Source: Petrolisthes cinctipes
Lineage: Eukaryota > Arthropoda > Malacostraca > Decapoda > Porcellanidae
DNA: 64,000 bases
Direction: 5' to 3'
Assembly (NCBI GenBank): GCA_033782935.1
Contig: JAWQEG010002467.1
Span: 1-64,000, forward strand
The notes beneath the pieces were generated by a model. That model saw only the letters and a list, made by a program, of their open reading frames with translations, was not told the DNA's origin and did no database searches. Each line of letters begins with the position of its first letter. Position 1 is the stretch's first letter. Both the position numbers and the translations under genes were made by a program. Positions 51,781 to 64,000 of this stretch are shown here, piece by piece.

Positions 51781-54650
51781 AGATGGGGTTAAATCAGGGC
51801 AAATGTAATCTACCCAAAAATCCATGGTACTGGATTACTAAAAAAGTTGTTCCTTCTATTTACCTTATAAATTTTTACTTTTCCCACATATTCATTATAG
51901 CTCTATTCATCTCTGACCGCCATATTGAGGAAATAACCGTAAATCTAGCGTAACCTGACCTGACCTAATCTAACAAACCTAAGTCGGCCATATTCTGAGG
52001 TTAGGTCACAGGCTATTTCCTCACCTGTTGGTACAAGAATAGAGCCATTAATGTTAGAAAAAATGAAAACAAAAGATAAAATCAAACATACCAGGACCTG
52101 TTGTTCTGAAATACCAAAATCATTATAAAAAAATAGAAAAAATATTATCGTAAAACTATCAGAAAATATATCCAACTTAAATCGTGTATAAATTACTATT
52201 GTGATTTATAAAAGCTACTCCAGAAATAAAAAAAAAATAGTTATATAAAATAAGACAAAATATTACCATAAAGCTATCAGAAAATATGTCTAATTTAATC
52301 GAGTATAAATACCAAATTAATATTGTAAGTTAGTAATTCTTAAAAGTTACTTCAATACCTCCTTCATCTTCTATATTTTGGCTTAGATTAAGTTAGGTAC
52401 GATTATTTTGTAAAGATATGTAACTGTTCTAAATAATTAACCACATTCGTACGTACATACATACCCATCTACATACATACATTCATACATATGTACAGAA
52501 AATGGGAACGTATGATTTAAGTTCGCATTTAAATACCCATAATTACACCTCAGACAACATCAACAATAGACATAAAGTGGTACAATGCTATAAATATGAC
52601 CCAACTGTGTATAATTATAGCCTCTATGTATATTTACACTCATTGTTTACATGCATAAACATCCTTCCTAGATATCATAGATTCCTGACCTGGCTAAATA
52701 GATGCCCAATTTATCCCTTTATACCGCCATTACAACCTTTGTATGTATATTTCTGGATGTCAATGGGATGCACATAATTCCAGAGCGTTAAAAACTCGTC
52801 CGACATGTGTTAACTTACTTAGTAAAGGGGAAAATTATGAGTGAGAGGCGCAGGATACCTCCCCACGGCGGCCATTTTTACTCTGTAGGAAAAGGTGGAG
52901 TTGTGACAGTGTTGCCAACGCTGCGGGGACTTGATTGGTACCTACAATCCAGATGATTTTCCCCTACATTCCCCTACACTCCAACAGTGTCTAATGTGGT
53001 CTAAGACAAATATTTTAAAACATACGTAATTGCATATTAAAATACTAAAATTAAGAAAATGTATGTAGAACTGCATAAAAGCACACTTATAAAGGAAAAT
53101 ATTATGCGTAATACATATAGGTGGGCTGTCATGTCATTAATTACCACTGGAGCAGCAGATTACGTAGATCACGTACCATTTCTCACAGAGACCGACAGTT
53201 GTTGCTACAAGCAAAACTACTCTTGAATAAGTACACACAGAGTCCATATTCCAATACATTCCTTAAGTATAGGTTGTACATCTTCCTCTCACTTAGTTTG
53301 AGAGAGAGAGAGAATAGTGGGAGGGATATGAAACAATTAACACTCTAAAGTGGGGGTGTGATATGGAGAGGGGAAAAATTAACACAGATTATTGTGTGTG
53401 TGAAATAGAAGGATGGTCTACAGGCAAAGCAGCCTATTTTTGACTGATGACTCTCATTTAGGAAATTTCCCCTACATTCCCCAACGGAAGAGTGATTTTT
53501 ACAGAAGGTATCCCCTCCTCCCTACAAAGACCTCAATTCCCCTACCGTAGGGATTTTCCCCTAAACGTGCAACACTGAGTTGCGAGTTGGCAGGGTGATG
53601 TTTCGTTTTCGGGCAAGTCTTCCTTAATTAAATAATAATAATACGTGTCTTATTTTCATGTATCTTCTATTTTATTGTTTCTTGGGTACATAGGAAATAT
53701 TCTCATAACATATATCAGACCATAAGAGCTTCTCGACTGTGAACAGAGGTTTGGGTATGGTTTATCATATTGTTATGCTTCCTGTTAATATTTATGAGGC
53801 ATTCTACTCGTAATGCACAAACTATACCTGTTCTGATAACAATTATATCGAGTTTAAGACATTCCTGCTTGTGGGAATATGTAACAATGTAGGTTATGTC
53901 ATATATTTAGTTTCATTACAAAATTTGGAATCTGATCAGGATGCTAAAACTGCAGTGGGTGACTTTCGATTGTCACCATTTATTTATTGGTACCTGCAAC
54001 ATCAAAATAATGAAAATATTGCAGTATACTGTAGTAATAGGTGATACATATACGTATAAAAGTCCCCAATGCCTTCTCGGGCACATTAATGGTTTTTTTT
54101 TAGTTGAGGGCCTTCCTGTGCGCTGCTTAAATAACGAATTTTCATATAACACATAAAAATAATCTGTAATTTACTGCATGATTATTTTTATTAGTGTATA
54201 AAGGGTTATATTTAGCGAAGAATCGGGTCCAAAGAGTTTCGCATTCGGGATAGTTGCAGCCGGGTTTCCTCAAGCAAGTTTCCTTATATGTACAGAGGTA
54301 TAACAATACTTTGTAAGAATATATATATATAAAAAATTAATTCTAAAAATTCTAATGTGAAAAGGTGAGGTAATGAAACATGGAAAACAAGTAACGAAGA
54401 AATGAGTCGGGAGACCAGTTTCGTTTTCGGGATAGTAACAGAGGGGCTCCCTTATTTATTGCTTATATCTTCATATAGCCATAATGATTAACATATTTAA
54501 CTCGTTCTTCAAATAGAAAAGTATTCTACATATTACACTATTGAGATAAACGGAAGCTAATTGCTGAAATATAAGGTTTAAGGACATATTTCGAGCAATG
54601 TCATGCTGCGCAAATGCCGGCTTTTCCTCGGGTGACAGTGCAAGGTCAGG
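51781..54650. other. Intergenic region between two divergent genes
   Basis: No reading frame of interest. It includes a TATC-free AT-rich part, GGTTAGGTCACAGG/TGACCTGACCTAATC words related to the 26 kb repeats, a TACATACATAC stretch (about 52455-52495), a GAGAGAGAGA run near 53300 and a pair of CCCCTACATTCCCC segments (about 52960 and 53465). Confidence 0.55.
52867..52878 (-). promoter_or_regulatory. YY1-type motif, likely zinc-finger gene promoter
   Basis: GGCGGCCATTTT on the plus strand reads AAAATGGCCGCC on the minus strand, the YY1 core. It is followed by a possible donor GAG|GTATCC. It is a plausible start region for the zinc-finger gene 1.4 kb upstream of its ATG; no transcript evidence. 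Confidence 0.35.
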
Positions 54651-54673
54651 TGCGCATGCGTCGCCGCCATGTT
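54651..54673 (+). promoter_or_regulatory. NRF1-type and YY1-type motifs, likely promoter of the MGA-like gene
   Basis: TGCGCATGCG (54651-54660) is the core of the NRF1/erect-wing palindrome. GCCGCCATGTT (54663-54673) matches the YY1 consensus. Such motif pairs mark housekeeping start sites. The motif is on the plus strand and 2.3 kb upstream of the first coding exon. Confidence 0.5.
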
Positions 54674-54755
54674 GTCGCCTCGTGATCAAAACAATGAGGC
54701 TGTGAGGGATAGACTGCACATTTTTGCTCCGTTTACCCATATCGATATGTTTTGT
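54669..54755 (+). other. Possible first exon of the MGA-like gene, with an upstream reading frame
   Basis: ATG in a GCCGCCATGT context opens MLSPRDQNNEAVRDRLHIFA... and a good donor T|GTGAGT follows at about 54752. Joining it to the acceptor at 57006 gives a reading frame that meets TGA one base before AGC ATG AGT. It therefore looks like an upstream ORF in a 5' UTR rather than the start of the main protein. Another exon between them could change this. Confidence 0.35.
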
Positions 54756-57024
54756 GAGTATGTCATGGCTATCACTGAAAAGAGGAAAGTGTTAAGATGT
54801 ATTGGCCAGTGTATTTATGCCCATCTAAGTGATATTTGTGAAGATATAGCGCTTGAAATATATAACCGCCATTAGTGTGTACATGTAACTATTTCAACGC
54901 ACTTTGCTATCTATTATGATATATTCCTGACCCTAGTGAACTCAACTCGTATATAGGTTGGCTTGGCTGTCACTCTGGGCTCTCCAAACATTGGGTATTG
55001 ACTCGACAAGAATAATACCAAACCTAGAAAGTTGGTGACACGTTTGGTACAGGGTTGCCTACTGATACAGTCCTCTGACCCAGCTTTTAGATATGGACTG
55101 GAAATAATCAAAGAGGAATTGCACGTGTGAACTTAAAAAACTCGTGAATATATTTACTAGTGAAACTAATTCGTCTGTAAACTGTAATTCCTCAAAAAAT
55201 TGTGGTAAAATAAGTAACTGATTGCAATAGTCTACCCTGCCATCTTGCCAACAGGTTTAGTAGGCTACATGAGTATAATGGTGTGATTTGCAAGTTATTG
55301 GAAGAATTATATCAGTAGGTAAAAGTCATTGGAGTTTTATCTATTTTTCATTATTTATTTGTCTTTATTTATTATTTCGGTACTCAAGTACTGTACTCCA
55401 AGCAGTTAGGCCTATCTGCTTTGTTATTGTAGTATGAGAAGTTGACAGAAAAATATTTATCATCACATTGATAACAAAGTACTGTACAGTGATATGAAGA
55501 CAGAGTATTATCAGAAAATTCAAAGGTTAATAAATGGTAAAGAGCATTAGGTTACATATATAGTGCATGGTAGCTACAATCTGTCAGAGACTCAGACTCC
55601 AGACTTATTATATAATTATTTGATTCTGTAATTTAGAATTTGGCACAGCACAGTACAGTATCTCTCATTCCAGACTTCCAGAGAAACATACCGGTACCCT
55701 AAATTTTCTCTATTGTCCCCTATTAATCACACATTCCTGTACATCCTGTATATATTTTCTTTATGCATGAACTTTTCCAAAAGTACAGTATTTTCATTCT
55801 ACTCAGAGCAGATTCCCAAATTTGGCCCAGTGTCAGATGAAAGTATAGTACAGTAGTACCATTATGCACACTTCATTAATGTTTAGCCTACGTGACACGT
55901 TTGGCAGTAAACATTTGCGTACCGTACATTATGACCTTTCTGTACGTGAGAAACCACTGGTGAAAACATACTGGTACAGTCATGGTCACTCATAGTCAAA
56001 AGTCCTACAACCTGGTGAATACCAGTATAGCCTAAGCGAGCCATTTGAGTGAATCTTATGAACCAATATTTTAGAGACCAACAGCTGTAGTTTTAGATAA
56101 TTTTTCGAAGCCATTTCATTGGAAGGTGTTGCAGGACTATTGACCATGACTGTACCACATATTTATAGGGTAGGGTTAAACTTTTTCTTAGCTTTATGGC
56201 ATTAAATAGTGATGTAAATAATGGTAGGGAAGGCTCCAAGACAGATGAGAAACAAGTGTACAGTACAAGGAGGTTAACAGAAGAGGGTTTTGTTTGAAGT
56301 TGAGAGTTTTACATTTAGAATATTGGAGATGTTATCACTTTTTTCTTACTTCTCTAGACCCCTGTCCCTTGAAATTTTCTTTCCATCCACATTTCTTTCA
56401 CATACAGCTTACTTTCATGATTCTGTAACCTATCTACTGTGCACTACCCTCTCTATGATCTCTTATTCCATGCTGCCTTGTTTACACAATACAATACTGT
56501 TCCCAATACTGTATTTAAACTACATTAGGCCTACTTCCCTATTCCTCTCAAATTCCAAAATATTTTCCCATCCAGTTTCTTCTGTACTTTCACTCTGTAG
56601 GTTGTTACAAATTCAGTCACTTCAGCTTCTGCTTTCTCTATAACTGTCACCTTACTGTTGCTAACATTCATCTTTAGTTTCCTTTTTTAATATACCGTAC
56701 ACACTGAAACTCAATCACCATCCTCAGGAACTCCCTTTCTATCTGCCATCATCAGTGTCATCTTCAAACAAACCCACCAAAGGCCATTCAACTCTGTCCT
56801 ACCTCAGCTTGGATCCAGATCTCTTTGGGTGGCATTATTATACAAGGAAAAGGCTCTTTGTCGCTTAATTGTATCACAAAATAATACAGTTTGAGTGATG
56901 AAGAGCTTCTTCCTCATTTAATAATACCACCCATTTTATCTTCATTAACTAAGAGGTGCTGGTGTATTTGTAGGTAGCCTAATTGGTTCCTCAAAATCTT
57001 TACAGCAGGAATGGTTATGTGAGC

Positions 57025-60000
57025 ATGAGTGATGCTGAGGGCAGCCCGGGCCGCCAGCGCAGGTCAACTGAGAAAAGTCTGGAAAACATACGGGAGTACG
57101 TGAAGTTGCTGGGAAGGAAAGTCACCAATGACTCATCAGGACAGAGGTCTCCATCATCAGCCAGAGAAGGAAATTCACCCACTAGCTCTGCTCCAACAAA
57201 ATTAAAATTCAGGGAAAATACAGAGGAGGAAGAGACATCAACCACGCAACCCAGTCTGGCAAGAAAATCAGGGAAGTTGGATACTAAACTGGCAAAGGAG
57301 AATATGGATAAAAGAAGTGAACATTCATCAGTATCAAAATCACTTAAAGCAAAACGCAGCATAGAGTCCGATAGACCCTCATCAAACAGTGTATCCATAG
57401 CTGAAGGAACTGGAGAAAATGCAATTGGACAAGCAAAAGCTTCAAAAAATGATGGAACTGGGAAAGCAGAGCGAAATGCAAGTGACACTAGTAGTGGTTC
57501 AGGCAAGAGAGATGTATCATCAGCAAAAAACAAGGAATCTGGTAAAGATTCAAGTGGAGATACTTCCCCCATGGAAAGTAAAAAAGGAACAACACCTAAA
57601 GGTGAGAAATCAGAATTGAAAAGTGATTCTCCACCAGATTTGATTCTGTTTTTGAAAGAAGGAAGAGGGAGAGCCCAAAATTGGAGTGAACCTCCAACAC
57701 TGGATCCCGAAAGCATTGCAACTAGACGGCGTACACGGGTACCCGAAGATCCAGCATCGTTGGTCTTGGGCAAAAGTAAGCAAGTAGTATCAGCAAAGTC
57801 AAAAAAAGAAGGAAAAGAAACAAAAAAAGACTTGAGAAAGGAGAGAAAAATTAAAGTCATGGATACTCCGGAATCCCTTAAAAGACTAGCACAGGAGTAT
57901 CCCCTAAGAGATTCTGTTAAGCCCCAAAGTAATAATAGTAGTAGTAAAGGAACTACTGAAAATACTAGTGATAATAAGAGCAGTAAGAGAATAAGTGGGA
58001 AGCTTAGTGTGGACAGTGACTCTGCTGCAGCCAGTAGCAGTGACGAACAGCAAATACCAGTTGCTAAGAAGTGTAAAGGAAAAATGAGGACATCAGTTGA
58101 TGGTACTGGCACCTTGCAGACATCAAAGGACTCTTCCACTTCTTCTGGAACACACCATGGAAACATTGGCACAGTCTTCACTAGAATGTCCAAGAGTAAA
58201 GCTGACAACAGGAGTCCTGTTATGGCAATGTCTGATTCTGATACAGATACTGAATTAAACAAGTCCACACCAAAAAATAAGAAAATACAGTCTTCAAGTA
58301 AACCAGGCACCCCAAATTTATATATGCCTGCATCGGAGAAATTGAAAACTGAGAAGGGAGAAAGCATTGATGACCAGTCAGGTACTTCTTCACAAGAAAA
58401 GGAGGCGATTGTTACAAACAAATCCAAAAAGAGTGATGCAAAGGTAGAAAATATCCTTGGAGAATCAGAGACTAGCATGAAAACAGACGGTAACAAGCCA
58501 GGGCCCACCACGGCCAGCAAGACTTTAAAGGGCCTCAGCAGTTCTGTAATTGCACATAATGCCTCCCAGAACAGTACAAGCATTTCTCAAGCTTCTAAAT
58601 CATTGGCAGAGAAGGCAACAAATCATTCAGAAGAAAATTTGCCTGAGAAGAACAAGGCAAGTGTGTTTGAGTCCTCTAAGCCTGTGGCAGAGAAGGTAGT
58701 CAAACATACACAAGAAAATCCTATTGAAAAAAATAAGACATGTGTGTCAGAGGCCTGCACATCCCCAGCCGAGAAGCCAGAAAAAGATTCACATGAAGAT
58801 CCTTCACATAAAGTATCTCCATCAGGTGCAAAGAGTGCAAATCTGAAAGAGAGTCATGTGGCTGATGTGAAAAATAAAACTTCCGTGACACCTTCCAAAG
58901 GAAGCCAGTCATTGTTAGTTTCTGGTACCAGTGCTAGCAAACCAGAAACTGTACAGAATGTATTGGATATACCAGTAGCAAAATACAGAGTGGCACCAGC
59001 AGGCTGCAAAGAAGCCATTCAACCAACATCTAAAAAGTCAAGCTCAGGTGTACAAAATGTGCAGGTAACTCCAACTCAACAACCTGGGACAAAAGGAGCT
59101 GAAAAAGTGACTAATGTTAAAGCTAAAGGAATGTTTAGCAATATAGTGAAAGTGATGCCAGTATCAAACACGAATAACGAAAAAGTTTCTGTCAGTCAGA
59201 AGTCAAATTTACCTGTGCAGAGAGGAGTGTTAATTGATTACACAGATATTGAAACTGAAGAGGTTGTGGTGGGTGGAGAGAGTGAGGAATCAAACAGCTC
59301 TGGACAGATGTACAGTGTAGGTAAACTTTCTACCAAAGTAGACGTTGTTGGAGAGGAACTGGGGAGTAGTAGTGAGGATGATAACAGTACTAAGGTTGCT
59401 GAACTTTGTCCTTTGCCAAGAAAAGAAGTAATGTCTCCCGAAGGTCGAGTGGCTCTGGATCACTCTTATTCCTCAGGGAGCTGTGAAAGTAACAAAGGTT
59501 CAGGCAGTGCCCGAAAGAAATCTACTGTAACTTACGAAAAGACCATGACACCCAGGCCAGTCTATAGCAGTGCCAGTCTTGCCAAAAGGTCCTTGGATAT
59601 TATGTTACATAATGACAAGATAAATATTCTACGACAGATGAGCCAGATTTTTAACCATGAAAAGCCTCCTTCAGACACAGACAATATGTTATTTAGTTCA
59701 GATACTGAAGAAGAAAATGAAGTTGTTGTACAAGAAAAGACAAAGGCAGCGAGTAAGGTAATAAAAGATAGAATGAACAAAGTAAAGAAAGATCTTAAAA
59801 AGATGATGAAGGAGAGTAAAGATGAGGCAAAAGAAGGTAAAACTACTGGCAATAAAGAAGATAATTTAGTTAGTGGGAGGAATGTTGTAAAGCATGTTGT
59901 TAAGAACTCGGGTGAGCAGTGTAGTACGAAAGCAATATGCTGTTCCTCAGAAAGTCAAGTTTCTGAAAATGTATCATCGACCGCTTCCAAAGTAACCAGT

Positions 60001-63000
60001 ACAAGCAAACCAGTATATGATCAGGAGCACTCCAAACTAACTACTACCACACCTGTAGATGGTCAAGATAGTTGCAAGCCAAGTACAAGCACTGCAACAG
60101 GTTCCTCTTCATCTGCATCACTGATGAAAAAAGACAGTGGTGTTCTAAAAACTGATGAAAAGAACTCTAGTAAACCTGTGAGTAGTCCCAAGAAAGATAG
60201 CCCTTTCCTTGGCTTTCCCGATCCTGATCCCAAAGTGCATCACGTGCCATCATACCCTGTTGCTGCTGATGAAAAGATACAAGTCTCCAGTACTGTGGGA
60301 CCTGGTGGAGAAACAGTGGACATCATCGATGGGTTTTCCTTCATTTCATTCAAAAGTTTGGATGAAATGGTATCCTATGACAACAAGCAAGGTGGTAAGA
60401 CCCTCAAAATTCGACGCAGGTGGCTGAGGAAGAAACGAAAGAGGGGAAGAAGGTTTAACTGGTACCAGAAACGGAAGCCTTTGTCAGATGAGTCAAGTTA
60501 CTTAGTTTCTGAGAGTCAGCCCCACACACCCCAGGACATCAGCAGTAGTAAAGACTCTGGAGCATTTGCCAGGTAAGTTTACTGGCAAAGACAGTTTTAC
60601 AAAAGTTTCAGTTTTAAGCATATTTTTGGGGGTATATACAGTATTAGTTGAATAAACAGTTGCTGCTTTCAGGATTTTTATTATATACACTAATGACAGC
60701 TGCATCATATTTGCCCACTTAACATATAGACGTTAAACATAATTGACTGGGGGATTTTTCCATGCTACAAAACTTATAATGGATATTTTTAGTCTTTAGA
60801 GTGGATAAATAGTACTCAGGGATATTCTAATGTTGGTGAATTGGAGGGCTACTGAATCATCCAAAATGTGCCACAAAACAGATCCCCCATTAAGGTCATC
60901 TGTTTCCTGGCATATTTTGGAGGAATCACAGACCTTCCAATTCACCAATAAGAGAATATCCCCTTAAAGAACCCGGTGGCCCATGCGCTGTGGATTGCCA
61001 AACTTCCTGGTGAAGCAACAGTAGATTATTATATTAATGTATATTTTCCAGTAATTCCCATATTCTTTTATTTTAATTTTTTTGCAGCAATGACCTGGAT
61101 GCTTTCTTGGATAACAATTCCCGACTTAACATCAGTTACACAATCCCTAAGTGCCAGTGAGTATATTGTCACCATAGCTGTATTTCTTGATCATCATGTA
61201 CTTCAGTAATTGTCTTCTCTAGCTCATTGTTATTACTATATTTTATACAGTACCGTATATTTTACAGGATAGTTTGTTGTGCTTGACCATCACTTAAGTC
61301 ATATTTTCTTATCGTTATACAATGATGTAATGGTCAGTGAAATATATTCATTACCCCATTTTCTTTCTCTGTAGCTAATAAGCTACCAGTTTAAGGGGCT
61401 TATTTTAAGAATAATTAAAGACAGGTAAATCTTTGTATCACACATTCACTGATTACCTTCATCATGTATGCTGTAGTTAAAATGTGTAAAGTAATTTTCT
61501 TACCTTACAACAGAGCCACTGAAGAAGGAGTGAAGAAGACAATTGCTGATGAAATTCTTGGGAATATGAGGAAGTCTCCATCACCCTCACCTTCTACCAA
61601 ACCTGAACTCACAGAGCCACAGTCACCAACTTCCACACAGCCAGACTCTCTCCAAAATGAGGATGGACCAAGTTCAGTCCACCAGTATGAGGAAGTTAAT
61701 GCCATTGATATCCTTTATCCAAAAGAAAAGTACAAATATTATTACAACAAAGAACTGTGCAAGGAAACAAAAGCAGATGGATCCAGCGTGTTTGTTCGTC
61801 GGGGAGGAAACCTTGTTCCCCTTACCAGTGTCTTCAAGAAACAGAACTCCACACCAGAACCTGGCAGTAGCAGCAAAAAGTTTGTGGACTTAGTTTACGT
61901 GTATGATGGAGGGCAGCTGTTGACTTTGGGTGGTTCACTGACCAAGATAAATCCATCCAATTCAGATTCAGTGCGGGCTCGTGTCATACTCCCGGTTGGT
62001 GTCCCTCCCATTATGAAAGGAGAGGCTGTATGTACTAGAAGTAGAAATATTAAGGCTGTTGAAATCAATGAAGATATGGCTAAGTTTGCACTGACAGCCC
62101 TCAGAGACTCAAACCCAACTGCACCCAAAAATCCAGATGTGAAAGATGAACCTAATACCAAGTTTCCTGTTGAGCCTGATCCAAGTTCTAGTGTAGAGAA
62201 AGTAGAGAAGTCAGAGTCCTGTGAAGATGCTGAAGTGCAGAAGAAAAGAATTCCTCCCAAAATTACAAAGAAAGAACCAGTGAAGCCAACAAAGACGAAT
62301 ATATTAGACATCATTGCAGCCAAGTTAGCTATCTCTGAAGATGAAGATACTGATGGAGGGGATGAATTGGAAGATGTCAAGACTAAAAAATCGGACAACA
62401 GCACGGACACACACAAAAATGCTGTTAAGTCCAGTGACGATGCTGAAAAACGAAAGGATTCAATAGTTGATGACAAGAAATGTGAGACAGAAATGGATTC
62501 AGAGAAAGAAAAATGTGATGTGAAAGAACCAAAATCTGATGATAAGAAGAATGAATCAAAGAAAAAAACTGTTGTTGAACAATTGAGTGATAATGTTAAA
62601 GAAGAAGAGGAAGATGCAGTGCTTAAGGAAAATGTTGATACTGAAAAAAACACATTGCCTGTAAAACCTGTTATTGAAATAGGAGAAAAATCTGACTCCA
62701 CAATGAAGACTGTTGTTGTGGAAGAAAGCAAGCAGAAAGATGGAGAAGATGAAAATAAAAGTGAAAACAACATTGAGCAAACTACAGAAGAGAAAGGCAC
62801 AGATGATAAAATGGAAACGAATGAAGCATTCGTAAGTTCACCACTGTCTAGTGATATAAATTCCTCAAAGAGTAAAGATTCTGAGAGCATGACTGAAAGT
62901 AATGGCACTGAAACATCAAAAGAAATAAAAAAATGTGATAACCAATATAACGAACAAACAGAAAAGTCTTCAGAAGAGGAAACCAGTATACATGATATTG

Positions 63001-63541
63001 ATGCGGATCAGGCTGAAAAAACCAGGCCTACATCAGATTCTGTTAAGATTCCACCTCCAACTTTATCAAGTGAAAACACAAGTAGTTCATCAGTATTTCA
63101 AGATGGTGAAGATGGTAGTGGGGGTGACAGCAAGGTGCCAGGGGATATTGATATGACTAAAATACAAGATGTAAAATCAAGAATATTCAAAAGAAATATG
63201 TATAGATTCCCCTCATTATCCCGGGAAATGAAGAGACTTAACATGAATTTTGTAAACTATGTACCACGAGAAGTGAGTAAGAGACTAAGGGGTTAAATTT
63301 TAAAATATTCACTTATATATTAATATTATTACTGAGTATTACATCAGTCATTTCATGTCACACTGAAATATATTCATCATACTAGCCTTTCTCATATTTT
63401 ATGTTTGAAGAAACTATTTTTTAATAAAACTATTTTGTCAGGCACCAACCGAAGATGTGAAGGATGTCATTCCCAAGGAGTGTACTAACGAGCACTGCAA
63501 ACTTGGCTGTGTGTGTGATTCCTTGTTGTGCCAGCAGAGAA
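57025..63541 (+). CDS. Large Ser/Lys-rich nuclear protein with MGA-type conserved domain (3' partial)
   Basis: Exons 57006-60572 (coding from ATG 57025), 61088-61156, 61514-63272 and 63442-63541 are in phase with GT-AG junctions; another begins at 63974. More than 1820 residues are visible. Most is disordered, rich in Ser, Lys, Thr and Glu. A possibly folded region near residues 1105-1215 has GFSFISFKSLDEMVSYD, a very basic IRRRWLRKKRKRGRRF (likely nuclear localisation or DNA contact) and NISYTIPKCQATEEGVKK. The end carries NFVNYVPREAPTEDV then CTNEHCKLGCVCDSLLC and EHCGRVE, matching the Cys-rich MGA domain (Pfam MGA_dom) known from MAX gene-associated protein. T-box and bHLH regions are not in the window. 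An arthropod MGA relative is inferred. Confidence 0.72.
60818..60963. mobile_element. TTAA-type MITE in MGA-like gene intron
   Basis: The ends GGGATATTCTAATGTTGGTG (then AATTGGAGG) and CCTTCCAATTCACCAATAAG (then AGAATATCCC) are inverted repeats of about 28 bases. TTAA follows at 60964-60967; the left TTAA is mutated. Internal GCCACAAAACAGAT and CATATTTTGGAGGAATCA link it to family B. Confidence 0.68.
61514..63272 (+). CDS. MGA-like gene, acidic/Lys-rich exon
   Basis: Starts QATEEGVKKTIADEILGNM. The frame continues past a perfect donor GAA|GTGAGT to a TAA at 63294-63296. Splicing at 63272 restores the reading frame with the next exon (PREAPTEDVKDVIPKECT), so the stop is intronic. Retention would truncate the protein before its Cys-rich domain. 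Confidence 0.8.
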
Positions 63542-63973
63542 GTAAGTATTGTCTTGATATAGTTTAGAATTTTGTTTCCATGAGTGATACCCTATATGAT
63601 ACCCTATCCCTGTAGACTCCCAAGTTGTCTTCGTCAGATAATGAATGGTTCCTGTAGTCTCTCAATGTGGTTATGTTGTGGTTATTGATGGTAATGTGGA
63701 AACAAGAAATGGTACAGTATGTACTGCACTTTCCCCATAAGGAAACCTGGAATACCAGCCCGATATAATTATCTGAGAAAAATTATCTAAATATACAGGG
63801 GAAAATGTAATTGCAGTACCGTACAGCAGCAAATAGACATAAGGGGTATTGATAAATGTTGAAATTATTGATATCTGTCCATGTAGTGGGATAATGTTAC
63901 AGCTTCGTAAGAATGCATTTTAGATATTCAACTCTGACAATCTGTAGGTAATTGTGTAACTTTTTAAAACTAG

Positions 63974-64000
63974 GTGTGGAGCATTGTGGTCGTGTGGAAT
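63974..64000 (+). CDS. MGA-like gene exon cut by the window edge
   Basis: Acceptor AAAACTAG then GTGTGGAGCATTGTGGTCGT. With the split base from 63541 it reads S VEHCGRVE, continuing the Cys/His spacing of the MGA-type domain. Confidence 0.6.

Noticed and set aside
54669..54875. 68-codon plus-strand ORF as a separate small gene
   Set aside because: It contains a strong splice donor at 54752 and overlaps promoter motifs; better explained as a 5' exon with an upstream ORF.
57015..58583. 522-codon minus-strand frame
   Set aside because: Shadow of the MGA-like gene exon; the plus strand has consistent splice sites and phase.
61895..62908. 337-codon minus-strand Ser/Phe-rich frame
   Set aside because: Shadow of the acidic exon 61514-63272.

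Overview
The window looks like nuclear DNA of an arthropod, most likely a decapod crustacean. The evidence is GT-AG introns in four protein genes, very dense microsatellites and minisatellites, short TTAGG-like tracts (the arthropod telomere unit), frequent TACAGTA/TACTGTA words, and small inverted-repeat DNA transposons. The taxon is an inference. No prokaryotic features, rRNA, CRISPR array or viral genes were seen.

Four genes can be modelled by following splice sites and reading phase. (1) 3014-15384, plus strand: a secreted immunoglobulin-superfamily protein resembling the arthropod beaten-path family. It has seven exons, and its 5' end (signal peptide) is not found. Its introns are packed with minisatellites. 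(2) 27155-22665, minus strand: a complete seven-exon JMJD7 gene, an Fe(II)/2-oxoglutarate lysyl hydroxylase, with a probable promoter near 30170-30440. (3) 31284-33697, plus strand: complete five-exon mRpL10 (mitochondrial ribosomal protein uL10m). (4) 51441-44575, minus strand: a five-exon C2H2 zinc-finger protein of about 1566 residues that uses a GC-AG intron. A fifth gene, 57025 to the right edge on the plus strand, encodes a very large serine/lysine-rich nuclear protein ending in a Cys-rich block like the conserved MGA domain. It runs out of the window. Genes 3 and 4 are separated by about 11 kb with no recognisable gene. Genes 4 and 5 are divergent, with candidate promoters at about 52.87 kb and 54.65 kb.

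Region by region: 1-3013, repeats including three abutting TTAA-flanked MITEs; 3014-15384, Ig gene; 15385-22664, AT-rich, no gene; 22665-27233, JMJD7 with a large fold-back repeat in intron 1; 27234-31283, a decayed hAT transposon, a SINE-like stretch, the likely JMJD7 promoter and a GGTTAGGTCAGATCAGATT minisatellite; 31284-33697, mRpL10; 33698-44574, gene-free with two inverted-repeat elements; 44575-51441, zinc-finger gene; 51442-54668, intergenic or 5' UTR; 54669-64000, MGA-domain-like gene.

The genes do not form a pathway. JMJD7 and mRpL10 are housekeeping genes, and genes 4 and 5 look nuclear. The most unusual material is in the repeats: TTAA MITE families, including a B-C-B array sharing TTAA sites; several TIR elements with TA flanks; and tandem repeats that have copied splice-acceptor regions of two genes.
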